A stretch of DNA of 11,833 nt from Candidatus Bathyarchaeota archaeon (GTDB taxonomy: Archaea > Thermoproteota > Bathyarchaeia > TCS64). The translations under genes were made by a program, and so were the position numbers. Below are positions 1 through 5,857 of the stretch, one piece after another (the stretch's first letter is position 1; each line of letters starts with the position of its first letter). The notes beneath the pieces are model-generated. The model worked only from the letters and a program-made list of their open reading frames with translations. It did not search any database and was not told the origin of the DNA. The stretch is taken from assembly GCA_937877765.1 (NCBI GenBank), contig CALGBN010000343.1:1-11833 (forward strand). Reading direction: 5' to 3'.

Positions 1-2
1 TT

Positions 3-68
3 CAAGCAGAAGACGGCATACGAGATGTAGAGAGGTCTCGTGGGCTCGGAGATGTGTATAAGAGACAG
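3..68 (+). other. Illumina/Nextera adapter (not biological)
   Basis: Bases 3-26 are the Illumina P7 flow-cell sequence, 27-34 an 8-base index (GTAGAGAG), and 35-68 the Nextera read-2 sequence ending in the 19-base Tn5 mosaic end AGATGTGTATAAGAGACAG (50-68). This is a library construct left on the contig end, not DNA of the organism. The natural sequence begins at 69, and the contig therefore ends artificially here. Confidence 0.98.
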
Positions 69-278
69 GTATAATTGTCACTTGATATAAACAGATGTAT
101 TTGATTTCTTGATTAAACAAAAAAACCTCTATAGTGTAGAAATGTAAAACCACAACTATGCAAAATAGGCCATTGTCCATTAAGCCTCCACGGAGCATCC
201 ACACCATTGCCTGCTTATTGCCTATTTCTTTTAGAGTCTTCTTAAAACTGAGACTGTGCCCGCTTTAAAAATAAGGGG
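69..278. other. Intergenic stretch left of the first gene
   Basis: AT-rich, with no ORF or RNA gene that I recognise. It lies downstream of the minus-strand gene ending at 279. On the minus strand a short T-run falls just after that gene's stop (complement of 265-272), which could help transcription termination. An 8-base inverted pair, AAATAGGC (163-170) and GCCTATTT (220-227), is too short and too widely spaced to interpret. Confidence 0.5.
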
Positions 279-1310
279 CTAGTGTCTACGTCTCTTAACC
301 CAGATCAATGCGGCTGCTCCGATGAACAATGCTCCAATAGGAAAGCCCGGTATCCCCGTCTGTTGCTCCACTTGTTCCTTTATCCCAGACAACTCATCTG
401 GAATCGTGACATTGATGTTCTTCAACTGATCCACGTAGGTGGTTATCTGGTTCTTTATCTCGTCAACATTCACTTTATCGGGTAATCCGAGATCCTGTAT
501 ACTTGGAGGGCTAATTCCTACATCGGTGCTCTTGTCCTCTAGCCTGAAGGAAACGAGCCCAGTCTGGTTATCGTAGACAATGTTCTCGTTTTGCGTGTAA
601 TACCCCACAGCGAAGTAGACGGTTCCAGGATCATCAGCTACAAACACGATATCATAAGTCTTAGATCCTTGCCCATTCACATTATCGTTTACTCCGCCAA
701 CGAAACTCATGCTGCTATTATCCCAAATACTAGGCGCGATATCAGTGGCTGTATCAAAACTATACGCTACTGTAACCTTGACGCTAACATTCTCTCCCAC
801 ATTGTAGCTGTCAGGGGTCTGTATATTCGTGATAGCCATTGTGCCAGTAGGCACATTCTCTAGTATTGATGACCCTAACGCCGTGTTGTCATCAATTAAA
901 TCAAAGACCACATGCCCCCACCAAGTTCCATTGTTAAGTACATTCACAACCCACTCACCGGGCATATTCTCAGCGGGCTCACCCATGATCTCTGTCTCAA
1001 AAAACGTTGAGTAGCTAGGATTGTTCTCAATCCACGCTGGGGCAACCCATGTCTCGTTGAAATATTCACCATTATTAGGAGACCACCACTCGAAGTAGAG
1101 GGTCTCATTTACGTGAATATCTGTCATATTAACCCAGATAAATACCGCGTCATCCGTAACAGGAACTTGATTATTGGGTATAGGAACTCCATTCGCGTCA
1201 AAATCTGTACAAACCACTATATCTTGTATTACAAGCCCATACGCGGCTACTGTTGATAATAATGTGAACCCGAGTAGGGCTATAATACATATTTTTAATC
1301 CATTTTTCAT
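279..1310 (-). CDS. Exported surface protein with PGF-CTERM-like anchor
   Basis: I chose ATG at 1310 (343 aa). It starts a classical Sec signal peptide (MKNGLKICIIALLGFTLLS) and lies 23 bases after a TATATTATA box, as in leaderless archaeal mRNAs. A GTG at 1340 would add ten residues before the signal. The mature part is beta-rich with many N-glycosylation sequons (NMT, NET, NGT, NVS, NQT). It has an Ig-like region at about residues 25-140 containing the MPGEWVVNVLNNG segment seen in archaeal surface proteins, a second beta region at about 160-255, and a helical, charged stretch at 275-318. The C-terminus is tripartite: IPGFP (320-324), a hydrophobic helix, then KRRRH. This resembles the archaeosortase/PGF-CTERM signal, whose substrates are cleaved and lipid-anchored in the envelope. 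The function is unknown and no archaeosortase gene is in the window. Confidence 0.8.
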   Translation of the reverse strand: MKNGLKICIIALLGFTLLSTVAAYGLVIQDIVVCTDFDANGVPIPNNQVPVTDDAVFIWVNMTDIHVNETLYFEWWSPNNGEYFNETWVAPAWIENNPSYSTFFETEIMGEPAENMPGEWVVNVLNNGTWWGHVVFDLIDDNTALGSSILENVPTGTMAITNIQTPDSYNVGENVSVKVTVAYSFDTATDIAPSIWDNSSMSFVGGVNDNVNGQGSKTYDIVFVADDPGTVYFAVGYYTQNENIVYDNQTGLVSFRLEDKSTDVGISPPSIQDLGLPDKVNVDEIKNQITTYVDQLKNINVTIPDELSGIKEQVEQQTGIPGFPIGALFIGAAALIWVKRRRH

Positions 1311-1698
1311 GCGGTTAGTATGTTCTTGTATAATATACACCTTTCTTAGATTAGAATTCGTTAAATTTTAAGAATAAATACGCTTCATCGCTAGGGGAAA
1401 GTCTAGGCTATTAGCAGCTCCATTTTTCGGTATTGATATTTATATGAAATATGATAAGTATATAATGGAGTTCAGAACACGCGCTAATTATCCACAGTTT
1501 GTTGAGTTCTGTGTGTACCTGTACGTTGAAATAAGATCCATTGTTGAGTAGCAACATCCCGAGCTTGAAACAGGAAAAATATCCAAATTTCAGGAATTAT
1601 ATACTCATTGATGAGTGCGTGTTCCATAGTTTTCTTATCCCTATTTTTCTTTGTTATGCCGCGGGAAATTCAACATGCTTGTTACATGAGGCATGGGG
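1311..1698. other. 388-base stretch with no recognised gene
   Basis: Apart from the minus-strand promoter at its left edge, I see no supportable gene. A plus-strand TATA-like GTATATAAT lies near 1458-1466, but no convincing ORF follows it. A 14-base near-palindrome ACTCATTGATGAGT (1603-1616) contains a C-box-like TGATGA, but no D box follows. The composition is AT-rich, and the stretch may be decayed DNA or hold an RNA I cannot recognise. Confidence 0.45.
1329..1337 (-). promoter_or_regulatory. TATA box of the PGF-CTERM-type gene
   Basis: The minus strand reads TATATTATA, centred 23 bases before the ATG at 1310, with purine-rich AGAAAGG directly upstream as a possible BRE. The spacing predicts a transcript starting at or next to the ATG, i.e. 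leaderless. No Shine-Dalgarno site precedes that ATG. This supports the start at 1310 over the GTG at 1340. Confidence 0.55.
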
Positions 1699-2247
1699 TT
1701 ATTTAGTTAGAGAATTAAATATCTTCAGGGTACCATCAATTTCTGCATAATAACGAACTCTTTCAAGATTCATATTTGAATACATAATAATAGCCCGAAC
1801 ATCAGCCTTATCCTTAGCAGATTTCTCTGGATCTATAGTAGCTTTTATCATACGAAGCTTGGCTCTAACTAAACTTTCAGAGGTCTGCAAAAAAGTCGGC
1901 TCTCCAAACAATGTACATGCAATCTTCTCAAGTGAACCCTGTAATAGTATAAAGTCAACAGAGAACGGGGATAATTTGTCCTCCACTGAAACAACATTAT
2001 AACCTGAGCCTTGTGCTTTTCGAAAATCCTGCACTGAAACAACAAGATCGATTTCCCCTAGAACAGAAACTAGATGATCTAGTTCAGTCTCAGGAACCGT
2101 GAGAATAATATCTACATCCATTGTAGTTCTAGGCTTACCGTAATAGCTTGAAGCCAAGGCTCCTGTGAACATGTATTCGATTCCATTGCCATTTAATGCC
2201 TTGATCAAACGTATTACTAGGCCTTGATATGTGTCCAGTTTTATCAC
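1699..2247 (-). CDS. MNT-type nucleotidyltransferase (toxin-antitoxin-like)
   Basis: This 182-aa protein has the minimal DNA polymerase-beta-type nucleotidyltransferase signature. GALAS at 29-33 serves as the hG[GS] turn, DVD at 44-46 gives the first two metal-binding acids, and D98 in the FSVDFIL strand is the likely third. The end of the core contains LVRAKLRMIKA followed by a DKADVRAI segment, as in DUF6036/AbiEii-like nucleotidyltransferases. Members of this broad class transfer NMPs to proteins or tRNA and often act in toxin-antitoxin or phage-defence pairs. The GTG start at 2247 overlaps the stop of the upstream 50-aa gene (GTGA), so the two are translationally coupled. The three acids are present, so it is probably active. 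The target and the exact subfamily cannot be read from the sequence. Confidence 0.75.
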   Translation of the reverse strand: MIKLDTYQGLVIRLIKALNGNGIEYMFTGALASSYYGKPRTTMDVDIILTVPETELDHLVSVLGEIDLVVSVQDFRKAQGSGYNVVSVEDKLSPFSVDFILLQGSLEKIACTLFGEPTFLQTSESLVRAKLRMIKATIDPEKSAKDKADVRAIIMYSNMNLERVRYYAEIDGTLKIFNSLTK

Positions 2248-2396
2248 CTTTTGATTCGTTCACGTAGAATCCGATGTAGCTCTTGTTCTGATAACTCAGG
2301 ATTATTTGATCTTATTCCCTCAAGGCATACTCGCGTAATAGCGTCTGACATATCCGCAGTGATTCGCACTTTTTCCTCTGAGGTGTATTCTTTCAA
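2244..2396 (-). CDS. 50-aa helical partner of the nucleotidyltransferase
   Basis: Reading the minus strand from TTG at 2396 gives a 50-aa protein beginning MKEYTSEEKVRITADMSDAI and ending LSEQELHRILRERIKR. It resembles the small all-helical proteins of the type TPEE-R-A-LSD-CLEGIR-xxP-LSEEELRR-L that commonly sit directly upstream of nucleotidyltransferase toxins in bacteria and archaea; I recall this pattern from family knowledge, not from a search. Its TGA overlaps the GTG of the nucleotidyltransferase gene, the usual arrangement for a paired module. The start is uncertain. TTG keeps the conserved N-terminal helix, while ATG at 2351 would leave only 35 residues. No good Shine-Dalgarno site precedes either. 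It may be the antitoxin or an accessory subunit. Confidence 0.6.
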   Translation of the reverse strand: MKEYTSEEKVRITADMSDAITRVCLEGIRSNNPELSEQELHRILRERIKR

Positions 2397-2506
2397 GACA
2401 AAATATACTCGATCTGCGGGTTATTTAGATATTTAGTAATAAAAGACAACCATACCAATTGGCTACAGATATTGCCAAAGAAATAGATCACAAACAAAAA
2501 ACTACA

Positions 2507-2584
2507 CCTCTGATTTAGAAACGCTACTGGATCAGAGAAAACCACTCATGAACATCTAGTATGATTCCTCCTGGACCCACGAAG
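2507..2584 (+). repeat. Direct repeat copy 1 (hairpin element)
   Basis: The first of two diverged copies, the other being at 3746-3824. The left block holds arms CTGATTTAG (2510-2518) and CTGGATCAG (2527-2535), which can form a 9-bp RNA stem with G-U wobbles, followed by AGAAAACC. A variable spacer of about 18 bases follows, and then a right block from TGATTCCTCC (2562) to 2584. It lies 40 bases beyond the Fic stop codon and has no obvious TATA box in front of it. Confidence 0.75.
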
Positions 2585-2623
2585 ATTGAAAAATTCATCC
2601 AAGAAACTAACTGAAATGAATCC

Positions 2624-3550
2624 TTAACGCTTCTTTTTCTCTTTCATCTCGTTCACGTACTCTAATAACGCTGGTTTTGTTATCATCCATTTATTTCCTT
2701 TCTTAAACGCACCAATTCTTCCCTTCCTAGCTAGTAGGCCTAGATAGTCCGCTGAATATGGGCTGATTAAGCTGGCTTCCTTTAATGTCAAAATTTCAGG
2801 CTCCTCAAGAGCATTCAAGTAAATATCTAGTACTCTTTCCGTGCTTCGTGCGATAAAATTGACAAAAGGTTCAAGATTACCCAAGTCTGCTTCTTGCAGC
2901 GTCTCTAGATATTTAGCACGGTCTCTATTTGTGATATTTATGATGAATGGGTAATGTTCTTTCATTAGTATTGCATTTAATAATAATCGTGCAGTTCTTC
3001 CGTTTCCTTCAGAAAAAGGATGTATTTTAACAAAACTGTGATGAAATCTCGCTGCTAGTTCTATTGGAGAGAATTCTTCAATGTTATTGTTTAACCATTC
3101 TAATAAGTCTCGAACTTTTTGTGGTACTTCGTTACTTCTTGGGGGTGTAAACAGTGCTCCAGTTATGAATACTCCTGAGGTGCGATAGTTCCCCGCTGAT
3201 GGGTCTATTCCCTTTAATATTATCTCATGAAGGTGCAATATTTTCTCTTCAGTGATTTTATCAGAATTATAGACAATGTCCTCTATGAATCGAATTGCCT
3301 TTGGGTGGTTTTTTGCTCCTTGTACATCACTTAATGGTTTTTTACCAATAGTGATGCCTTCTTCAATTACTAATCTAGTTTCGTTTAACGTTAAGGTGCT
3401 TCCTTCTATAGCGTTTGAGTCGTATGTATACTCAATCATCAATTCTTTTCTTAGTCTATTTACAAAAGATGCTGGTAAAGGTCTTTTTTCGTCGAGTCTG
3501 ATTTTTTTTTCAACTATTCTATCATGTATGACTCGATCAATTAGATACAT
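2624..3550 (-). CDS. Fic-domain AMP-transferase with C-terminal HTH-like domain
   Basis: A Fic-family protein, which typically transfers AMP from ATP to a Ser, Thr or Tyr of a target protein. From ATG at 3550 it has 308 aa (a GTG at 3559 would add three). The full catalytic motif HPFSEGNGRTAR is at residues 177-188, including the catalytic His and the phosphate-binding GNGR. Near the N-terminus SNAIEG (45-50) fits the inhibitory [ST]xxxE[GN] helix of class II Fic proteins, so activity is probably self-inhibited. After a helical linker, residues about 252-300 (LTLKEASLI...LARKGRIGAFKKGNKWMI) look like an excisionase/MerR-type winged HTH, followed by a Lys-rich tail. The size and domain order fit standalone Fic/DOC proteins with DNA-binding tails. 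No separate antitoxin is adjacent. The promoter contains repeated half-sites it might bind. Confidence 0.9.
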   Translation of the reverse strand: MYLIDRVIHDRIVEKKIRLDEKRPLPASFVNRLRKELMIEYTYDSNAIEGSTLTLNETRLVIEEGITIGKKPLSDVQGAKNHPKAIRFIEDIVYNSDKITEEKILHLHEIILKGIDPSAGNYRTSGVFITGALFTPPRSNEVPQKVRDLLEWLNNNIEEFSPIELAARFHHSFVKIHPFSEGNGRTARLLLNAILMKEHYPFIINITNRDRAKYLETLQEADLGNLEPFVNFIARSTERVLDIYLNALEEPEILTLKEASLISPYSADYLGLLARKGRIGAFKKGNKWMITKPALLEYVNEMKEKKKR

Positions 3551-3569
3551 AACAAACACAACCTAAAAC

Positions 3570-3671
3570 CGATATAAATACATATCGAATAGAGTTAAAA
3601 ACATATCAAAGCGATATAAATATTACACGAATGCTCGATATATGATATATATTCGATACAAAAAAATATCG
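3570..3671. promoter_or_regulatory. Cluster of CGATAT/ATATCG half-sites in the Fic promoter
   Basis: Five perfect hexamers occur in about 100 bases: CGATAT at 3570, 3612 and 3636, and ATATCG at 3582 and 3666. The first two form an inverted repeat with a 6-base gap. ATATC (3603-3607) and GATAT (3613-3617) form another with a 5-base gap, and 3635-3656 is a 22-base near-palindrome bounded by TCGA on both sides. This is the layout of a multi-site operator. The regulator may be the Fic protein's own HTH-like domain (inference). Confidence 0.6.
3572..3579 (-). promoter_or_regulatory. TATA box of the Fic gene
   Basis: The minus strand reads ATTTATAT, centred about 25 bases ahead of the ATG at 3550, which predicts a leaderless or nearly leaderless transcript. 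The box lies inside the 3570-3587 inverted repeat, so a protein bound there would block TBP. Confidence 0.5.
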
Positions 3672-3712
3672 GTTACTTCAAGAAAAAGATATTCAAAACA
3701 TTCTAAAAACGT

Positions 3713-3720
3713 GTTTAAAT
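3713..3720 (+). promoter_or_regulatory. TATA box of the plus-strand operon
   Basis: GTTTAAAT is preceded by an A-rich stretch that could be a BRE. A start about 25 bases downstream would be near 3742, giving a leader of roughly 110 bases that begins almost exactly at repeat copy 2 and ends at the ATG at 3852. It is the best promoter candidate I see for the long operon. Confidence 0.45.
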
Positions 3721-3745
3721 CCTTATACGGTCTGCACACCAGCCA

Positions 3746-3824
3746 CCCCTGATTCAGAAAGCTGCTGGATCAGAGAAAACCAAACCCAAACACCCTACAC
3801 TTGATTCCTCCAGGACCCACGCAG
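3746..3824 (+). repeat. Direct repeat copy 2 (operon leader hairpin)
   Basis: Homologous to 2507-2584, in the same orientation and 1239 bases away. The left block has stem arms CTGATTCAG (3749-3757) and CTGGATCAG (3765-3773) around a 7-base loop. The T-to-C difference from copy 1 turns a U-G into a C-G pair, so the stem is kept. The right block TGATTCCTCCAGGACCCACG (3802-3821) differs from copy 1 at one position within those 20 bases. It falls in the presumed leader of the gene at 3852. Confidence 0.75.
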
Positions 3825-3851
3825 CACCTCTGAACACGGAGAAACAAGAAA

Positions 3852-4745
3852 ATGAAAAACACAAACAAACTCACCACACTAATCGTACTCACAATCATAC
3901 TCACCACCATACTCACCGCCCCAACCACCCAAGCAGCCGCAGCAAGAGTCTACTTCTCAGCAGTAAGCCCTGACAAAAGCGGATACGCAGTAGACGAAAC
4001 CGTAAAAATCAACATCAAATACAAATGGGAAGGCCTCACAGCAAACCAAACCGTAACCATACAACTCTGGAACGCCACAGACCTGATGGAAACCCTAGGC
4101 ACATACACAACACCCTACAACATATCAGGCACATTAACCCCAAGCGGAACCAAAACCATCCAATACACCCCCACCACAGACCTAACAGAAGAAACCGGAA
4201 CCACAACCTACAGCGTCAAAATGCTCAGCGCCGGAATCGTAGTAGACACAGCGGACCTCGTAATCCTAGTAGCCGACAGCCAAACCACCATGAGCATAAC
4301 ATGGCAAGACCAAAACAACGACCGCATCGTAGACCAAAACGAGCTAGTCACCTTCACCGCGTACATCAACTGGGCATTCGTAGAAACCACAGAAGCACAC
4401 AGCCTCTACGTAAACTACGGAGACGGAGACAAACTACTAAGCACCGTAACAATCACCGCAGGATCAGGCAGCCAAACAGTAACAGACAGCCATGGATTCA
4501 ACACCCGAGGAGCCAAAACAGCAAAATTCACCCTCAAAGACGCCACAGGAACCACCGTAAAAACCAGTACCGCCACCCTCACAGTAGGCCAACCCGCCAC
4601 CACAACCCCCACAACCACAACAACACAGAAAACCAGCATAGTGGGCATGATCACCGCCAACTGGGCCATCCTAGCCATAGTCGCCGCCTTCCTAGTACTC
4701 GGCTACATCTACCTAAACGAAAACAAAGCCAACCCGGGGAGATAA
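3852..4745 (+). CDS. Exported membrane-anchored protein with PKD-like domain
   Basis: A 297-aa secreted protein. The signal peptide is at residues 1-29 (ILTAPTTQAAA near the cleavage site). A first beta domain spans about 30-145. A second, about 147-245, contains VNYGDGDKLL, a later SHGF and TAKFTLKDATG, a pattern typical of PKD/Ig-like folds. A Thr-rich linker (about 249-261) precedes a single membrane helix (about 265-288) and a short cytoplasmic tail. The start is preceded by GGAG at 3838-3841, ten bases before ATG. It stands first in the plus-strand operon, 3 bases before the next gene. The DNA is striking: A and C dominate the coding strand, with wobble positions largely C or A, unlike its neighbours. 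The role is probably adhesion or structure on the cell or particle surface, but is not known. Confidence 0.8.
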   Translation: MKNTNKLTTLIVLTIILTTILTAPTTQAAAARVYFSAVSPDKSGYAVDETVKINIKYKWEGLTANQTVTIQLWNATDLMETLGTYTTPYNISGTLTPSGTKTIQYTPTTDLTEETGTTTYSVKMLSAGIVVDTADLVILVADSQTTMSITWQDQNNDRIVDQNELVTFTAYINWAFVETTEAHSLYVNYGDGDKLLSTVTITAGSGSQTVTDSHGFNTRGAKTAKFTLKDATGTTVKTSTATLTVGQPATTTPTTTTTQKTSIVGMITANWAILAIVAAFLVLGYIYLNENKANPGR

Positions 4746-4748
4746 ACC

Positions 4749-5558
4749 ATGAACCAAAACAGGCGAAAACTCCTCGTTTTTTCACTCATAGCCATCCTAG
4801 TAATAGGCTACATAGCGTTTACACCGGTAACAATCGCGGGTGCAAGTGCATCCGGGTCTAACACGGCGGAGGCGTCTACACCATACGGGGAAAGCATCGG
4901 CATAACAATCGGATCAGGGAGCAGCACCAGCGCATCGGCGTCCATCATAGACGCGGCGAAAGCGTCCTGGTTAGCAAGCTACAGTGACTCAGATAGCCAG
5001 AACGTCTATGATGTTAACGGCTCCTACAAGAGTCAGGAACAGGTTACAATGAGTTACAGCCTCAGCGTAACCTATTCAAGCGTAACCAACATACATGCAA
5101 CCGTTAAAGTCAAGGCAATAGACAAAGGCACACCAACCAACTACCATGAATACGTATTAGCCAACGATAAGAGCCTGAGCGGGGCAAGCCCGATCAGTGA
5201 CAATGGACAGACTCAGCCGAGCATCAGCGCCCACCTAACAGACATCGGAGGCAGCACCACCAGCGAGACCGTGCAGTACCAGATCTATTGCCAGGTAACA
5301 GCCACGGGCAGCGTATCCGGTGAAACCCTTACAGCCACAGTCGACTATACGCCATTCGGAACCCTGGAATACACGCGGACAAGTGAAAGCAGCGCAGCGG
5401 AGGTGACACCCACAGTAAGCGTAGCCAGCGTCATCGAATACAAGGCATCAGCCATAGACAACCTAGTCGGGTTACCGGATGGGTGGACTATACAACTCGT
5501 AGCCATAACATGCGTCACAGTCGCGTTAGCTTTAGCGGTGAAGCGGAGATGGCGTTAA
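4749..5558 (+). CDS. Exported surface protein A, paralogue of 9021-10313
   Basis: A 269-aa protein. The N-terminal hydrophobic segment (8-29) ends in AGASASG and is likely a signal peptide. A Ser/Thr/Ala-rich region (30-110) is followed by a beta-rich domain at about 112-210, then a C-terminal membrane helix (248-264) and the basic tail KRRWR. Residues 156-208 align with residues 154-207 of the protein at 9021: PSISAHLT...GGSTTSETVQY...ATGSVSGETLT...YTPFGTLEY against TSIENHLT...GLSTTTSHTIDY...ATGAVSGETLT...YTKFDTVSY. The two therefore share a domain and probably a structural role. GGGGAG at 4736-4741 serves as the ribosome site. I recognise no named family. Exported, abundant-looking, Ser/Thr-rich proteins with a C-terminal anchor fit an envelope or virion spike, but this is inference. 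Confidence 0.8.
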   Translation: MNQNRRKLLVFSLIAILVIGYIAFTPVTIAGASASGSNTAEASTPYGESIGITIGSGSSTSASASIIDAAKASWLASYSDSDSQNVYDVNGSYKSQEQVTMSYSLSVTYSSVTNIHATVKVKAIDKGTPTNYHEYVLANDKSLSGASPISDNGQTQPSISAHLTDIGGSTTSETVQYQIYCQVTATGSVSGETLTATVDYTPFGTLEYTRTSESSAAEVTPTVSVASVIEYKASAIDNLVGLPDGWTIQLVAITCVTVALALAVKRRWR

Positions 5559-5857
5559 CCCCTTTTTTTATCATCACATTATCCACGGCTGCTGAGTCCG
5601 TGGAGGGTATTGGAGGCGTAGAGACACTAGGCACCATAGGCGGCGCAGTGTTCGCACTCTACGGGCTCTACAAACTCGGAACCATTGAGACGATTCTAAA
5701 AATAGGTCTCACAGTCGTAATCGCCATGGTGGTGCTGTACGCAGCGGGGTACGCGAACCCGGAGCTACAATCAGCCACATGGTACCAGCTTGTAGCCTAC
5801 ATCATGGAGTGGGCTCCAAGAATCATAATGCAGCAACTAGGAGGAATAGAAACATGA
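5549..5857 (+). CDS. Small two-helix membrane protein
   Basis: A 102-aa hydrophobic protein. I start it at ATG 5549 because GGTGA (5537-5541) lies 7 bases upstream and the start overlaps the preceding stop by 10 bases; the longer frame from 5483 would lie within the previous gene without a ribosome site. After a hydrophobic N-terminus (MALTPFFIITLSTAAES, possibly cleaved) come two closely spaced membrane helices (about 27-44 and 48-68) joined by a short GTIET turn, then an amphipathic C-terminal helix (76-97). Hydrophobic helix-turn-helix proteins of this size are found as major coat proteins of spindle-shaped archaeal viruses, but also as pilin-like or holin-like proteins. Which applies here cannot be decided from sequence alone. 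Confidence 0.75.
   Translation: MALTPFFIITLSTAAESVEGIGGVETLGTIGGAVFALYGLYKLGTIETILKIGLTVVIAMVVLYAAGYANPELQSATWYQLVAYIMEWAPRIIMQQLGGIET

Noticed and set aside
163..227. 8-base inverted repeat AAATAGGC/GCCTATTT
   Set aside because: Too short, with a 49-base gap and no supporting structure; expected by chance in AT-rich DNA.
1603..1616. Possible C/D-box small RNA (TGATGA in ACTCATTGATGAGT)
   Set aside because: No D box (CTGA) or second box pair follows within a suitable distance.
1541..1750. 69-codon plus-strand frame
   Set aside because: Non-ATG start, no ribosome site, overlaps the end of the nucleotidyltransferase gene, and the product has no coherent features.
2507..2584. Coding reading of the repeat on the minus strand behind an AGGAGG
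   Set aside because: The frame after the first ATG closes within a few codons, and the two copies differ by a one-base gap, so a protein is not conserved.
3276..3566. 96-codon plus-strand frame opposite the Fic gene
   Set aside because: Antisense shadow of a gene with an intact Fic motif; no ribosome site.
2507..3824. CRISPR array
   Set aside because: Only two diverged copies 1.2 kb apart with a gene between; no regular spacers and no cas genes.
4025..4861. 278-codon plus-strand frame rich in His, Arg, Asn and Pro
   Set aside because: It overlaps the real gene at 3852, has no domain or signal, and results from that gene's A/C-rich composition.
5483..5548. Upstream extension of the 102-aa membrane protein
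   Set aside because: The extra residues are a frame-shifted reading of the previous gene's membrane helix. GGTGA before ATG 5549 gives the better start.
5779..5853. Upstream extension of the multi-pass membrane protein
   Set aside because: It lies inside the preceding gene; AGGAGGA and the ATGA overlap at 5854 mark the start.
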